Of a DNA stretch of 64,000 bases, positions 23,029 to 34,329 are shown one piece after another. Under the pieces are notes generated by a model. That model saw only the letters and a program-made list of their open reading frames with translations, ran no database searches and had not been told where the DNA came from. Every line of letters begins with the position of its first letter. Position 1 is the stretch's first letter. The position numbers were made by a program, and so were the translations under genes. The stretch is from Synaphobranchus kaupii (lineage: Eukaryota; Chordata; Actinopteri; Anguilliformes; Synaphobranchidae): contig CM056381.1 in the NCBI GenBank assembly GCA_029718625.1, positions 52,260,157 to 52,324,156 on the forward strand, given 5' to 3'.

Positions 23029-25138
23029 GTCACACCCAGAAAACAGCTAGCGTACGGGCATGGTATTGTGAGTAACATTAAAGTCTAAAGCTAGCCTATC
23101 AAAAGTCCGATTGTTATTTAGCAAGCAAAGGGTAGTTCGCTATGTGCAAATAATGGATTAACATAGCACCGTATCATGCACTATAGCCTATATGTCGGTG
23201 TGCGATTATCAGTGCAGTGGGACACATAACATTATCAGAGAGGATTTCATTGACATTTACAATATTTTTTAATTGAAGGATTGTTGTGAAACAATAATTA
23301 TGCTGTATTCAGTATATTCAATATTTAAATACCAGTGAATTTGTCATTGTCAATATCGATATGAGTGGTCATGACGGTAACATGCCCCAACCTGTGGTAA
23401 GCCTCCCATGACCATGTTATGGCGATATAGATTATTGTTGCAGCCCTAGGTAGCGCCACTCTATGCCTTATCTGCATCTAAGGAAAACATGGGGATTAGC
23501 TTGTGTGACATGTAGTAGACAACAGACAGATGATATCAGCTGATAAATAACTCAGTCATCGTAAAATCTATCAAATGCAAAACATTTCCAGTCTTTCTGC
23601 TATGTTTAAAAATCTTTTGAAAATGAAAGCGATACCACTGGACACAGTATTAATGGTACAGCAGCAGGAACAGATATAAGCATTGGCCGAATCTCTTTAG
23701 ATGGAACGATTTACTAAAGGTTTACGTGTACAAAAACACGTGTAAAACTGTTTCCACCCGCCAATAATTGTCAGAGCTGATCAACGAGGTGTAAAGAGGA
23801 TTGTGTGTGGTAAAACTGAAAGATGCGTTGATTTCAAATTTTGCGGGTTAGTCTGAATTAATATGCAACAGCGTCCCTGCGTTATTTCACGAAATAGTGG
23901 TCGGTGGTCATGCAAATAGATTCCTTTAGCGCTTCTAAAGTGCTTTACTAAGCCCGAAAGGGAGTTATTTGCGGGTGCATTTTAGTACAAATGGAAAGCA
24001 GATATTAAAAGACACGGAATCGATTAGATGACGTCTGTTGTAGCAAGACGTGTACGGGTGTGTTTGGAATATCCATAACTGAACGTTCTGAATGATTGCG
24101 TAACAATGGGTCAGTAATTAACTGGCCCATTCTAGCTAATGCTCAAAATACACAAGAAGAGAATTTGTGGATATCATGACCAGTAAGAATTTTTTTAAAT
24201 CATGAAGCAAATCATCTTAATAATAATAATAATAATACAAGAATAACTAGTATTTGAATCAAACAAGCAATACAATATCTATTATAACAAACAGTGAATA
24301 ACAAGCAAATCAAAACTTTATAAAAATAAAACCCATGATTAAATTTACATGTGACTATATGTGACACTTATGGCACGAGTAGGCTTACTTGGTTCACCTA
24401 TCACTCATCTCCAAAGTTCCAGCTGCACTCAATCACTATGATTAGACGGCTGTATAACAAGACAAGCCAAAGTTTGTTGAGCAGCCAGGACCTCCCAACC
24501 TAGACCAGTTTTCATCCCTCACCCTATCCCCCCCTTTAGAATCCCCCAAAATTGACCCTGGAAGCAGGGTCGGACCCAGACTGGCCTCTTTCCAAATAGG
24601 TTGCTCCCAAGGCCAGGACCCAAAGCCCCAATCCAGCCACCCCACCAGAGAAAGAGATGAGACGGTACCAGTCGTGGCATCATTATATGAAGACAGTGTG
24701 TGCTTGAGCTATGGCTGAAGAAAACCATTTTTTGTTGAATGTGGTTATATAATTTTGATCAGTGAAAATAAAAGATTTTGACTGCCAAGTAACCTCTGTT
24801 CTCTGTCTCCAATCCCACTCTGACACTGGATAGCCCAGAAAGCAGTTACTCCCACTACATCAAAAACTTGCTTCTCAATACGTACATTGCATGCTTTTTG
24901 GTTTTCACTTAATATTTTGTTTGGTGATTTGTCATTATAAAACATAAATCAGTTAACCATTGAGTGGTTACACAGATTGACCAGTGCATTCTTGGAATCA
25001 CGTGCTCTTAGTGGCACAGTCTATTAAAAGAGTTTGTAGATGAGCTGTATTTAATGTCTAATGAAATACAATGAACAGCACCACCTGAACTATGGAGAAG
25101 CATGTAAATTAATTTATAGTAAATAGTAATTTTTTTAA
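23029..25138. other. Unassigned region with dispersed-repeat fragments
   Basis: I find no gene. A segment near 23380-23450 ('cgatatagattattgttgcagccctag') resembles the end of a common fish hAT repeat. An AAT/TAA run occurs near 24215-24235. The open frames at 24442-24728 overlap on two minus frames and show no domain. Confidence 0.4.
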
Positions 25139-25784
25139 AGTGACTAACCATGAATCAGATATGTTTAGGGAATTGGAGGTTTATAAGCCCGATCCCTCAA
25201 GGCATTGCAGCTTATAGTAGGTTATCGTCAATTCTTAATGTATTATCGTAAATTCTTCATTTTCCTAGTAGTGAATTTTATGGTGACATTGTGTTATGTG
25301 TGAAAAGGATAAGCTGAACAGAGCTGAAGTGAAGAAATGAATGAAGACATAATAAAGAAATGTTGGCCGAAGCGAGCGTTGAAGGTTCGGTTTTCACAGT
25401 GAGTCAGACATGACCACGGCGCAATGGACAGCACGCTCCACACAGACGAATATTTTTGTCGGCATTTGTGTGAGATTAAAACATGTAGCCAATGGCATTT
25501 GAACGCGATGTTAACCAGATGATATTCTGCGTTGAAACGTTTTTCTTTGCTTGACAAATGGCCATGGAATGCCTGTTCCCATAAGGTTAGCTAGCCTATT
25601 GCATTACTGTCGTGGTGTCCAGTGACTGAATTGTTTAACAGGCTACAAGTGAACAGTTAATATTGTAAATGTGTCTTTGCCTTTGCAATAAAAAAACATT
25701 CTTGCATGAGAAAACCAGAACATGTGCTCACTGTTTGAGTCCAAAATGAAATTACACTTTAATATCAACCAGACGAGGTACGAA

Positions 25785-25850
25785 CCCACGTCTCTCGCAA
25801 TACTTAATTGGACAACGCAATTTCCCAGGAATCTTAGCCAGAAAGAAAAC
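25785..25850 (-). repeat. tRNA-like remnant in duplicated block 1
   Basis: On the minus strand GTGGGTTCGTACC is a B-box-like motif, with an A-box-like 'TTGTCCAATTAAGTATT' upstream. It stands at the same place in the repeat as the clearer tRNA-like segment at 26510-26578. Confidence 0.35.
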
Positions 25851-26295
25851 AATACATACTACTAAGAAAGTACATACCAGAGATTCGTCTTCTTCTTCTT
25901 ATTATTATTATTATTATTATTAAAAGTGTTTGCAGTAAGCTACATTATCTGCAGAGTAGCGTAGACTAGAGCCACATTCGGAGGCTATTGTTTTTTTTGT
26001 TTTTTAAAGTGACTAACCATGAAACAGATATGTTTGGGGAATTGGCGGTTTATAAATCCGATCTCTGAAAGGATTTCAGCTTATAGGAGGCTATTATCAA
26101 TTCTTAATGTAGGCTATTATCATAAACTCTTAATTTTCCTAGTAGTTAATTTTATGGTGACATTGTGTTATGTGTGAAAAGGATAAAGTGAACAGAGCTG
26201 AAGTGAAGAAATTAATGAATAAAGAAATGTTGGCCGAGGCAATACGTTGAGGTTCGGTTTCAGTCAGTCAGACATGACCGCAAGAGCAGAGCATA

Positions 26296-26345
26296 ACACC
26301 CTCCCCAAACCAGACAAGAGCGAGCGTCCGGTTTGGGGAGGGTGT
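26296..26345. repeat. Perfect 16-bp inverted repeat with 18-nt loop
   Basis: ACACCCTCCCCAAACC at 26296-26311 pairs exactly with GGTTTGGGGAGGGTGT at 26330-26345. Block 1 of the local duplication lacks it, so it was gained in block 2. Confidence 0.9.
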
Positions 26346-26509
26346 GATATAGTAGGCTACAAGTGAAATACAAGTGAAACATTGAACAGTTAATATTGGA
26401 AACCTCTTTTGCCTTTGCAATAAAAATATGTTAATGTGAAAATAATAACAGTGTAATAAATGAAAAGTACTTAACAGTTGCACATTGTTTTTGTGGAAAA
26501 TAAGCATGT

Positions 26510-26578
26510 GCCCTGCTGGGCTCGAACCGACAATCTTCTGTGTGAGAGACTGCAACTCTAATCATTAGGCCACAGTAC
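26510..26578 (-). repeat. tRNA-Glu-like pseudo-tRNA or SINE head
   Basis: On the minus strand GTGGCCTAATGATTAGAGTT resembles the A-box half of tRNA-Glu, CTCTCAC fits its anticodon loop and GGTTCGAGCCC is a near-consensus B box. Acceptor-stem pairing is poor, so a working tRNA gene is unlikely. A tRNA-derived SINE promoter is a better reading. Confidence 0.5.
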
Positions 26579-26609
26579 CTTCGTGGAAAACATGAAGCCA
26601 TTAGCTATA

Positions 26610-29600
26610 TTAACCTCTTAATGCCAAACGCCCCCTAGCGGTAACGCGGGCGTGACGGAAATTATTAAATTATACATTTCATTAATTTAATAATATATAA
26701 TAAACTGCTCACCTCAATATTTTGATTAAATATCCTTATGATATATCCATTCCTTCTGGGAAAGTGGTTTTTAAGCCCAAAACGTCGAGATAAAACTTTG
26801 TAAATAACGTTGGAAACTCTGACCTAATTCTCAAACATGTATTGCAGCTTGATGTCACACCATAAACAATGTGCTGGTAAACTGTTCTGCTTAATTGTAT
26901 TTCACAAAACTTTGGTTTAAAAAATCATTATACCTTTAGGCTTCAAGAAAAAATACTTTAAAACTTTCATAAGGCTGTACATGATTTTTTTCCAATTTTA
27001 AACCGACTTGTGCTTTTTTGCACTTGATTACGACTCGTTCGGCTGTGTTCACTTTGGCGTTATGAAACTCAGCCAGTTTCTGGAGTACCAATCCAACGGC
27101 TTAGTATATGTTAGCCAGAGTGGTTTTGAACTTGCTTGCAGAATTATGCAAAACCGTCGTCAATTGGGTGTATTTCTTTGACTGATAGCACAATAGGCCT
27201 ATCTGAAGTGGGAAAAACTGTCTTCGACCTGCCTCCACTCCGAGTATTATTTGCTTTCCATTGGGTTTTAAAACTGTCTGTCAAATATTCCAACCAATAG
27301 CCAAGACTCTTATCTTTCAAACCAGCCCTCATTTAACACTGTAGCCGTCGTATATCAAGGATTTTTTGCCGTGCGTATAAGGAAGTAGCACTCACGCGTA
27401 ATTATCGAACCAAGATGGCGCAGTGTTTTTACCTTGTAGCGTAGCTCGCTACATTCCGTTTAGCAAAGCACAATTAATTAGGTAAGGCCCGCAGTTACAT
27501 TTTTTTACTTTAGAGTATTTTTGATACAGTTTTTGTGTAGTTATGTCGAGATTTTTGAGGCGTTTATCCGTGCACCAAGTGCTAGACGAACTGGATAAGC
27601 CAGAAGATGTTTTTGCCGAGGGAGACTCATCCTGTCTCAGTGACGCTGAATCCACTGATGACCGAGATGATGTTGCTGACATGTAAGTTGTTTTATCATA
27701 CTAACAGTGTTATGCTATAAACGCTTTGAATTTCGCCATGGCAGGTAACGTCGTTAGGGCTGGTGGTATTACCGATTTTTCGATATACCAGTGTGAATTC
27801 ACGCAATGCCATGCGGGTTCGTAATTCCATTGTCAACTGTATTTTATTGTTTTTCATACAATTAATATTACAAATTGCACATTCCAACGGTATGATAAAT
27901 AATTTATGAAGTAAACTTAGGGTGTATTGTCTGTGTTGACAAACTCGCACGTGTTACGTGGCGTTGCCAACAACACAGATGTTGTAAGTTTGGTGTAAGC
28001 ATCGAAGGAAATGTGCAATTTAGCTGCAATGCGTGAATCCCTGTGTTTCTTCTGTGAAGCTAACTAACCTTATATACTTATGCATAAAATCGGTCCCTCT
28101 CAGCTAAATTAATATAGATAGTATTACCTTTACAGTGGCAAGCTAGCAAGCAAAATTACAGGTAACAAGCAGCTAGCTATCTATTTGTGTCTGAGATGAG
28201 CTACTAAATCGATTTTTTTGAGTGTGAAATGGCTTCTGGAAGTGTTTAGTAAAGTCATTGTTCCACATGAGTAAATTGTTCTGTATGCAGTACAGAAGGC
28301 TGTGCAGGTAAACAAAATGGCAATTTATGCATGGTATGAGGGAGAGAACATGATAACATCAGGGAGTACTTGTTTATTATTATTATTGTTGATTGTTGTT
28401 GTATAAGGGGGACTAATGGGTATATCAACATGGTGGACAATTCCATGGACAGTGTTAGTGGGGTTTGTAATGATGCAGATTGCTCTCCTGAGGGAATGTG
28501 TAGTCTAAATGGCTTCTGTATGAATGGTTAAATAATCTCTCCTCACCCTCCACCCCCATGTTTTGATCCTTTGCCTTTTTTTGTTTTTAGTTCTTTTTTT
28601 TTTTAGCTTTTTGGACCCTGCCATTTTGTACTTTCTTTGTGTAAATACGGTAACTTCAGCAATTAGAGGGCAAGGATCTTTTTATTTGTTACAGCAGGGG
28701 TGTTTTTATTTTTTATCTAGGAAACTGGTGGACGTTTGATTTTTTATCCACTGCACTTTTAGTAGTACACCTTAGTGCACTTGTATATAGTTGATATATG
28801 TTTGTCATGTATAAAGTTTTGCCTCCTAAAACCCAACCCCAACGTCCCTGTCATAGGAGGTGGCAACAGAATAAAGGACAGGACTGGCTAGCAGTAATGT
28901 GTAGGGAAGTTTCATACTATTCCCATTATTCATTTGAAAACCTGTTTGCACATTCCTGGACTCATTTCTGGCTAATGGGGCTCTGGTGAAATACACAAGA
29001 TTCACTGTGCTGCTACATGGGTTTTGACAGCTTTTTGTGACCTCGGGTAGTTAGTTGTGTAATATGAAGAGCAACAAGAACACGTCTAAAAATGAACTTT
29101 TATTGCCAATATTGACAAATTATCTAATTTTTTTGTAAAAACCTAAAAAATAAATCATATTGAGACCTTTCTGGAACATTGCCATTTTTGGCACATTTGA
29201 CACCATTTGGCACCATTTGGCTAACGAAAAAGGTTCACCTGAAAAAAACCCTGTAAAATTTGAATGGTTTGAGATATTGACACCAGATTGTTACCAGAGG
29301 TAGGCAGCATATTGATGAATCAGATAGAGGAGTCATTTCCTTGATTGCATTTGTTGCTCCCCAGGTAAAAATTCTTAAACTTGAATGTAGGTACCCGTTT
29401 TTTAGTTTTTTATATTTTCTGTACATAAATTGTTGTAGTTAATTGTTGTAGTTCTGTACATAAATTGTTGTAGTATCAAAAACTGGATTTCTATGAGTTC
29501 TCACTGCTTAGTCGTAATACTGCAGGTGTCTTCTTTAATAAAAGCCATGAACCATATTTGTACCATTTATAGTTTTTGAGATAACCACCTTTGTTTGTCA

Positions 29601-29654
29601 CTAGTGAAAACAGGCGAAAATTGGCCTATTTTGCCCTCGGTAGGAAGAGGTTAA
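26610..29654 (+). mobile_element. piggyBac-like element, TTAA-bounded, mostly deleted
   Basis: The left boundary reads TTAACCTCTTAATGCC and the right boundary, reversed, TTAACCTCTTCCTACC. TTAA is the piggyBac target duplication and CCTCTT the start of a short inverted repeat. An exon resembling the acidic N-terminus of a transposase lies 0.9 kb from the left end. The right end ('ttttgagata...gaaaa(t)taggcgaaaattgg') resembles the end at 39160-39232. No DDD catalytic region is visible, so the copy is non-autonomous. Confidence 0.6.
27543..27682 (+). pseudogene. Putative exon 1 of a piggyBac-like transposase
   Basis: The ATG opens MSRFLRRLSVHQVLDELDKP and continues with an acidic serine-rich stretch (EDVFAEGDSSCLSDAESTDD). 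The exon ends GACAT|GTAAGT, a good splice donor, in phase 2. A second exon of the same design is at 37831-37988, also ending GACAT|GTAAGT in the same phase. Acidic N-termini are usual in vertebrate piggyBac transposases, where the catalytic core follows. Here the core exons are missing. The match is to overall design, not to a diagnostic domain. Confidence 0.5.
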
Positions 29655-30056
29655 TGGAAAAATAAATTTAACACATTTTATTGAGACCTGAATAGTTATA
29701 AAAGTTGTAGGGGACACCCCTCTACCATCCTTATACAACTTGTGGTGTATAAGCTAACTAAGAATATGCTAACTAAAAATGCTTAACAATATCACAATAT
29801 TATATACTCAGCTGATAGCAAATTAATATAAATGATTCAGCTATTCTTGTGATTAGCAGTGGCTGATTCAATTCAACACAAGAGCAACATTAATACAGAC
29901 AATCTTGGAAAATGTAATAAAGTTTATTGAACACAAAGTACCAAACAGAGCAAAGCATGATTAACTACTATAATGTAAAACAACCTATGTGTGAGTGCAT
30001 GTGCGATTGCATGTGTGTGTGTGTTACTGTGTGTGTGCGCGTGCGCACGTGTAGTG
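29655..30056. other. Flank between the piggyBac-like element and the Polinton left end
   Basis: There is no gene here. A TG-rich stretch precedes the Polinton end (about 30005-30055). The sequence does not match the right flank beyond 63547, which supports placing the element boundary at about 30057. Confidence 0.5.
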
Positions 30057-31720
30057 TATGAGGGGCCGTTTAGGCCATAATTCATGTTGGACCTCTCACA
30101 TACATATATTCTCACTCTCACATACATATATTCTCTCTCACATACATATATTCTCACTCTCACATACATATATTCTCTCTCACATACATATATTCTCTCT
30201 CTCACATACATATATTCTCACTCTCACATACATATATTCTCTCACATACATATATTCTCACTCTCACATACATATATTCTCACTCTCACATACATATATT
30301 CTCACTCTCACATACATATATTTTCACTCTCACATACATATATTCTCACTCTCACATACATATATTCTCACTCTCACATACATACATTCTCACTCTCATA
30401 TACATATATTCTCACTCTCACATACATCCTCACTCTCATATACATATATTCTCACTTTCACATACATATATTCTCATAAGAGAATGTATGTATGTGAGAG
30501 TGATAATATATGTATGTGAGAGTAGAATGTATGTATGTGAGAGAAAGTATATATATTTATGGAAGGCACTTACATGAAACGGAAGGAAGTTAGTTTATGG
30601 AATTGTGATTGGCTCAGAAGCTGACTGGTACCATAGATATACAAACATATATACCTCAGTTGCCCTATTCAAATCTTCACGGCCGCCAAATTAGGGCGGT
30701 CAAGATCTGTGTAAAAACAAACAGTACTGTATACAGGCACGACTTCACACCAGCGTTGCGTTGTGGGTATTATCTGCCTTTTTGCAGACACGCAAACTAT
30801 AAACATTAACGGTAACGTTAACGTTAGCTGTTATGTTAAGGTGTAACCACCTTGATTGTGTTGGACTCATGCACCTGATGCAAATGACCCCTAGTTTTGT
30901 CACACATGCAAACAAGAGTGGAACAGAACTGTAACCAACGGTGAAGCCTTAAAGAAAGACTGACCACATAATTATGTTCTATGTTGTGCCTATTGTGCAC
31001 TTAATTGTTCAAGTTTTTGGGCGTTTTCAGCTCTTGGTTCTATTACTTTTTACTTATTATTTACCTTGTGCTTTGAACTTATCCCACAGGGATTTATGTG
31101 TGCAATCGTTTTTCTTAAATTACTTGAATGAAATATATTTCTGGAATGTATCACTGCCACTTGTGGTAAGCCTACTACCAGTTGCACTGTGAACTTAATT
31201 GTAGGCTACTACTACCCCAAACAAATTATATTATCCATTTTGTACATTTCATGCAAGTCATTTCTTTTTTGCTAAATAAAGACATTCAGAATTGTATTCA
31301 TTGTAGCCTACATCGTTTATTGAATTTCACACAACATTACACTCTAGGTACACTTGCGGTTTTCCATTAGAATCCACAATACTCAATGTCATATTATGTA
31401 GGCTATATGACGTGAGCACAACGGATGTGGAAATGTTGTAATATTTTTTTACGTCTTACAGCCGATACCCATGCCATAGGACGCCTCTTTGTTAGCTCGG
31501 CGATCTGACTTCCACCACTTTGCTTCCAAGCTGGAAAGCTGTAAAATCGCTCACCATTTGTGATTAAAACTACATCCAAGATTTGCAGCTATGGCCTAAT
31601 ACGGTTATAATAATCAGAGCTACCAAGATAATAATTAAGAACCAACCTCTACTGCTTTCTAGCAGCTTTAAACAATAAAATCACCATTAGCTCTGACAAC
31701 ATTTTAACAACTTATGCATG
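30057..31720 (+). repeat. Left terminal inverted repeat of the Polinton-like element
   Basis: It starts TATGAGGGGCCGTTTAGGCC and runs to about 31720 (ctctgacaac...acttatgcat). The same landmarks appear reversed from 63546 down to 60468: the CACATACATATATTCTC minisatellite, 'cggccgccaaattagggcgg', 'taacgttagctg', 'atcactgccacttgtgg' and 'tgctttctagcagcttt'. The inner boundary is only 26 nt from the stop of the small basic protein gene. The TA at 31095-31096 is the empty form of the site occupied by a Tc1 element in the right repeat. Confidence 0.88.
30098..30560 (+). repeat. Subterminal minisatellite, CACATACATATATTCTC(ACT)CT units
   Basis: About 18 units of 18-22 bp differ in the presence of 'act' before 'ctcacata'. 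The array reverses strand near 30475 ('ctcataagagaatgtatgtatgtgag'), forming a small palindrome. A shorter, more diverged, inverted array lies at 63250-63510 in the right repeat. The 153- and 131-codon open frames over it are repeat translations. Confidence 0.9.
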
Positions 31721-31746
31721 CATAAAACAACTTGGTATTGCGACAC

Positions 31747-32019
31747 TCAGTAGAGGCCCTTTTGAGAAATAATTTTTCTCCTCTTTCGAATAGATGATCT
31801 TTTGTTAATCAACAGTTTAATTCCGACCTTTTGTTTTCTTATTTTTTTCAGTTGTGTATCTGTTAGGGGTATATTGCCACGTAAAATATTGAGCGCTAGT
31901 TCACAAATTGTGTTTATAAGTTCACCAGAAGCAGACTGTAATATGTTACGTCTTTGCTGGGCATTACCTTCAAATAGGGCTTTTAGAAACGTCCAGTTCC
32001 GTTTAATACGTGCAGACAT
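31747..32019 (-). CDS. Small basic protein of the Polinton gene cluster
   Basis: The frame encodes 90 aa, rich in lysine and arginine at both ends (MSARIKRNWTFLK; RSSIRKRRK). The middle is hydrophobic and helical (INTICELALNILRGNIPLT). ORFs with this middle motif beside the polymerase and ATPase are, as far as I recall, common in fish Polinton-type elements, but I cannot state a function. The ATG is one base past the ATPase stop, so the genes are effectively contiguous. It is open, although the C-terminus may be shortened because the inverted repeat starts 26 nt later. A virion core or DNA-binding role is only a guess from the charge. Confidence 0.6.
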   Translation of the reverse strand: MSARIKRNWTFLKALFEGNAQQRRNILQSASGELINTICELALNILRGNIPLTDTQLKKIRKQKVGIKLLINKRSSIRKRRKIISQKGLY

Positions 32020-32020
32020 A

Positions 32021-32704
32021 TTACTTTTTCTTTAGCACATAAACTACCGGCCACTCTGGAGTGTACAAACCAGTTCTGATGCGGTATTCCTCAGGCGTCT
32101 GTGCTTTTAAGTCCACCAATAGGTAGCCATAAGGTTTTCTGGTCGCATCACCGAAACATTCAAGGAAAAACTTTGAATGTCTGGGGTACATTTGCCGTGC
32201 CAAAACATTAACTTGCATTTTATCTCTTGGATTTTTGAACAGAACAATATAGTTTGCATTAAGATTTATTGTGCGGCTGCTTCAACCCTGGAAGAAAAGA
32301 TTCTGAACAAGATATATGAGGCTTAGGTTTCTATGGTGTGTATACTTGGTAAAAGCTCTCTCAATTTCAGAGCTCTGACTGGCCGCCTGCATAAGGTCAT
32401 CAACAATTACCATGTTGGCTTTGTGCAAAGGTAGCAAAACTTCATCGGTCAAAGATTCAGGAAGACCTTCTACAAAATGTACATTCTTTATTTTACAAAG
32501 CACTTCATCGTACATGGGTTGCCAGCACGAATAAAACCATACAATGTTCTGCGGTACTGTTGACAATACATGTTGTGCATTTTCGAGCAGTGTTTTCACA
32601 AAAACGCTTTTACCGCTGTTTGATGGACCTGAGATTATGCATGAAAAAGGATGTTGAAGGCGGTTGTCAAAACCCTCAACCCTAAACACTTGTCTAGAAT
32701 CCAT
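32021..32704 (-). pseudogene. A32/FtsK-type packaging ATPase with one premature stop
   Basis: It is 228 codons with a single in-frame TGA at 32282-32284. Walker A is GPSNSGKSVF (residues ~27-36) and Walker B is MVIVDDLM (~105). The sensor/arginine region HHRNLSLIYLVQNLFFQG is followed, after the stop, by SRTINLNANYIVLFKNPRDK and the conserved C-terminal PYGYLLVDLKAQTPEEYRIR. In Polintons and related viruses this ATPase is thought to pump DNA into the capsid. It starts 66 nt after the polymerase stop and abuts the next gene. Everything except the TGA looks intact, so this is a recently lost gene or a polymorphic or sequencing stop. Confidence 0.85.
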
Positions 32705-32770
32705 ATGGCAAGGTTTTGAAATCAGGGAGCAGGACCCTTTTGTTGTAAACTACTCTGAATCTTTTAGAAA

Positions 32771-34329
32771 CTAAGCGATTGCAGAGAGAGAGAACCCTCT
32801 CTTATTCCTCACAATTTGTTTTGTGTTGGTTGTAATTTCACAAGCTGGGGCCTCTGGATTCTGTACATAGTGCTGTACCAATTCTGTGAGGGATGAAAGA
32901 TTGACAACTTGCGTGTTAGTATGATGCAGGGTTATACCTTTCACTTTCATGCATGTTTTACCAAACCGTGTTTTATAGCCGTACGTCTTGGGCCCTCCTG
33001 ATACAAATTCAACAATGTGGTCACCGGGGTCTAGCTCACTAGTCAATTCTCCCAAAAAATCACCTAGAGAAGGCATCCAGTCACCCGGGCGGCTCACAAA
33101 GATTACAGAATCTGTGTCGTGGTACAGAACCCTGTCAGGCATTTTATCCATGACATCATAAAGCTCGAGCCGTGCATAAGCTGTGGTGAAGGCCGCGATG
33201 AACACATTGCTGTATCTGGGGACCTTTGGAAAACACTTAGTAAGTTTCCACTGTACCAGAGCTACGGCTTCTGTAAGAAATTAAAAGTGTGAGAGGTCAT
33301 ACTCGTCTGAAAACAAGAATTGCAGAAACTGTTCAGGATCACGGATCAAGGTTGTGTTTGGCAGGTTGCTTCTCTGACCAAATTTGCCCCAAAGACTATT
33401 TAAAAACAGTTTGGAAATTTGTCTCTTGGCTTTGTTTACAGAAATATTGTTTGGGTCTAAACGAACACCCTCCTTCTCCCAATAACTCTGCACATAGGCC
33501 GCCTTGTCAGAATCATCAGAAACCCAAGAGGGGTATCCTGACGCTTCTTGTTTGCCCTTTAAATGCGTCTTAATATAGTCACTGAAAAGAGAATCGGACC
33601 TATCTTGGAAATGCCAAATTTCAAAGATTTTGTCGATGATATAACCTTTTTCAAGAGCCTTAAGCATTTCAACGGTACACCATACACCTGTGAGAGAACG
33701 CAACTCATCAGAATGTTCACACACACCTTGATGCTCAGATTCTGCGCAGGACCGGCAAAGTGGAAACATTAATTTACCAGAGACTCTGTACGGTAACACA
33801 GGTATTGTAAGTTTTCTTGGGGTATATACCCTGGCTTTGACCAGACCGAAATAGTTTTCGATCGGTTCAAAGTCACGGAAGATGATGATGGGGTGATTTG
33901 TTGGGTAAACTTTAGTTTTGTTCACGAACGGGTATAGACTGGTGAAATCAAAATAGTGTATTTGTTCACCTTCTTGAACCTTGTAGTAAAGTTGCAGCGC
34001 ATTAGTTCGACCGCCAAACAGAGCAGCCCGAGGTTCCAGACGTTCCGGGTAGTCATGATGTCGCAGGAACTCCTGAACCTTGGGACTCTCACGTTTAAGT
34101 CTTACCCATTCGTGCTCCCACATAACTACAACATTCAGGTTGTATACGCTACGCAGTGTCAATTTTCTCTTGAAATTTGTGATATATTGAACCAAAATCT
34201 GTTTTTGTGACAGGGTTAATTGTGCTTAAATTAAAGCATTGAGGGCAAGCAAGAAAAAAACACCCCGCAAATTCAAAAGCTGTCCGAACGCCGTCCACCT
34301 CTGAATACCCGTCTAGATAATAGTTACCC
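32771..34329 (-). pseudogene. polB: Protein-primed family-B DNA polymerase, C-terminal part
   Basis: This is the palm/fingers half of a Polinton-type polB. Motif A is FDFTSLYPFVNKTKVYPTN, motif B is KLFLNSLWGKFGQR and motif C is VLYHDTDSVIFV with the catalytic DTDS; the thumb-side GGPKTYGYKT follows. Upstream lies GYSEVDGVRTAFEFAGC and a Cys pair (CPQC), typical of this polymerase group. Lesions are a TAA at 33281-33283 and a frameshift near 34190. The 5' side ends at the solo LTR at 34330. The protein would replicate the element from a terminal-protein primer; the upstream parts are at 35856-36746 and 39233-40672. Confidence 0.9.

Larger units (their letters stand above)
25139..26580. repeat. 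Tandemly duplicated ~0.6-0.9-kb block
   Basis: Two blocks, starting at about 25139 and 26006, share landmarks in the same order: 'gtgactaaccatgaa(t/a)cagatatgtt', 'aattgg(a/c)ggtttataa', 'gtgacattgtgttatgtgtgaaaaggat', 'gaacagagctgaagtgaagaaa', 'aaagaaatgttggccga', 'cagtcagacatgacc' and 'tgcctttgcaataaaaa'. Both end in a tRNA-like minus-strand segment. They differ by substitutions and indels, so this is an old duplication or two neighbouring copies of one repeat. Confidence 0.7.

Noticed and set aside
30058..30519. 153- and 131-codon frames rich in His-Ile-Tyr-Ser
   Set aside because: They are translations of the subterminal minisatellite in several frames; there is no biased codon use and no domain.
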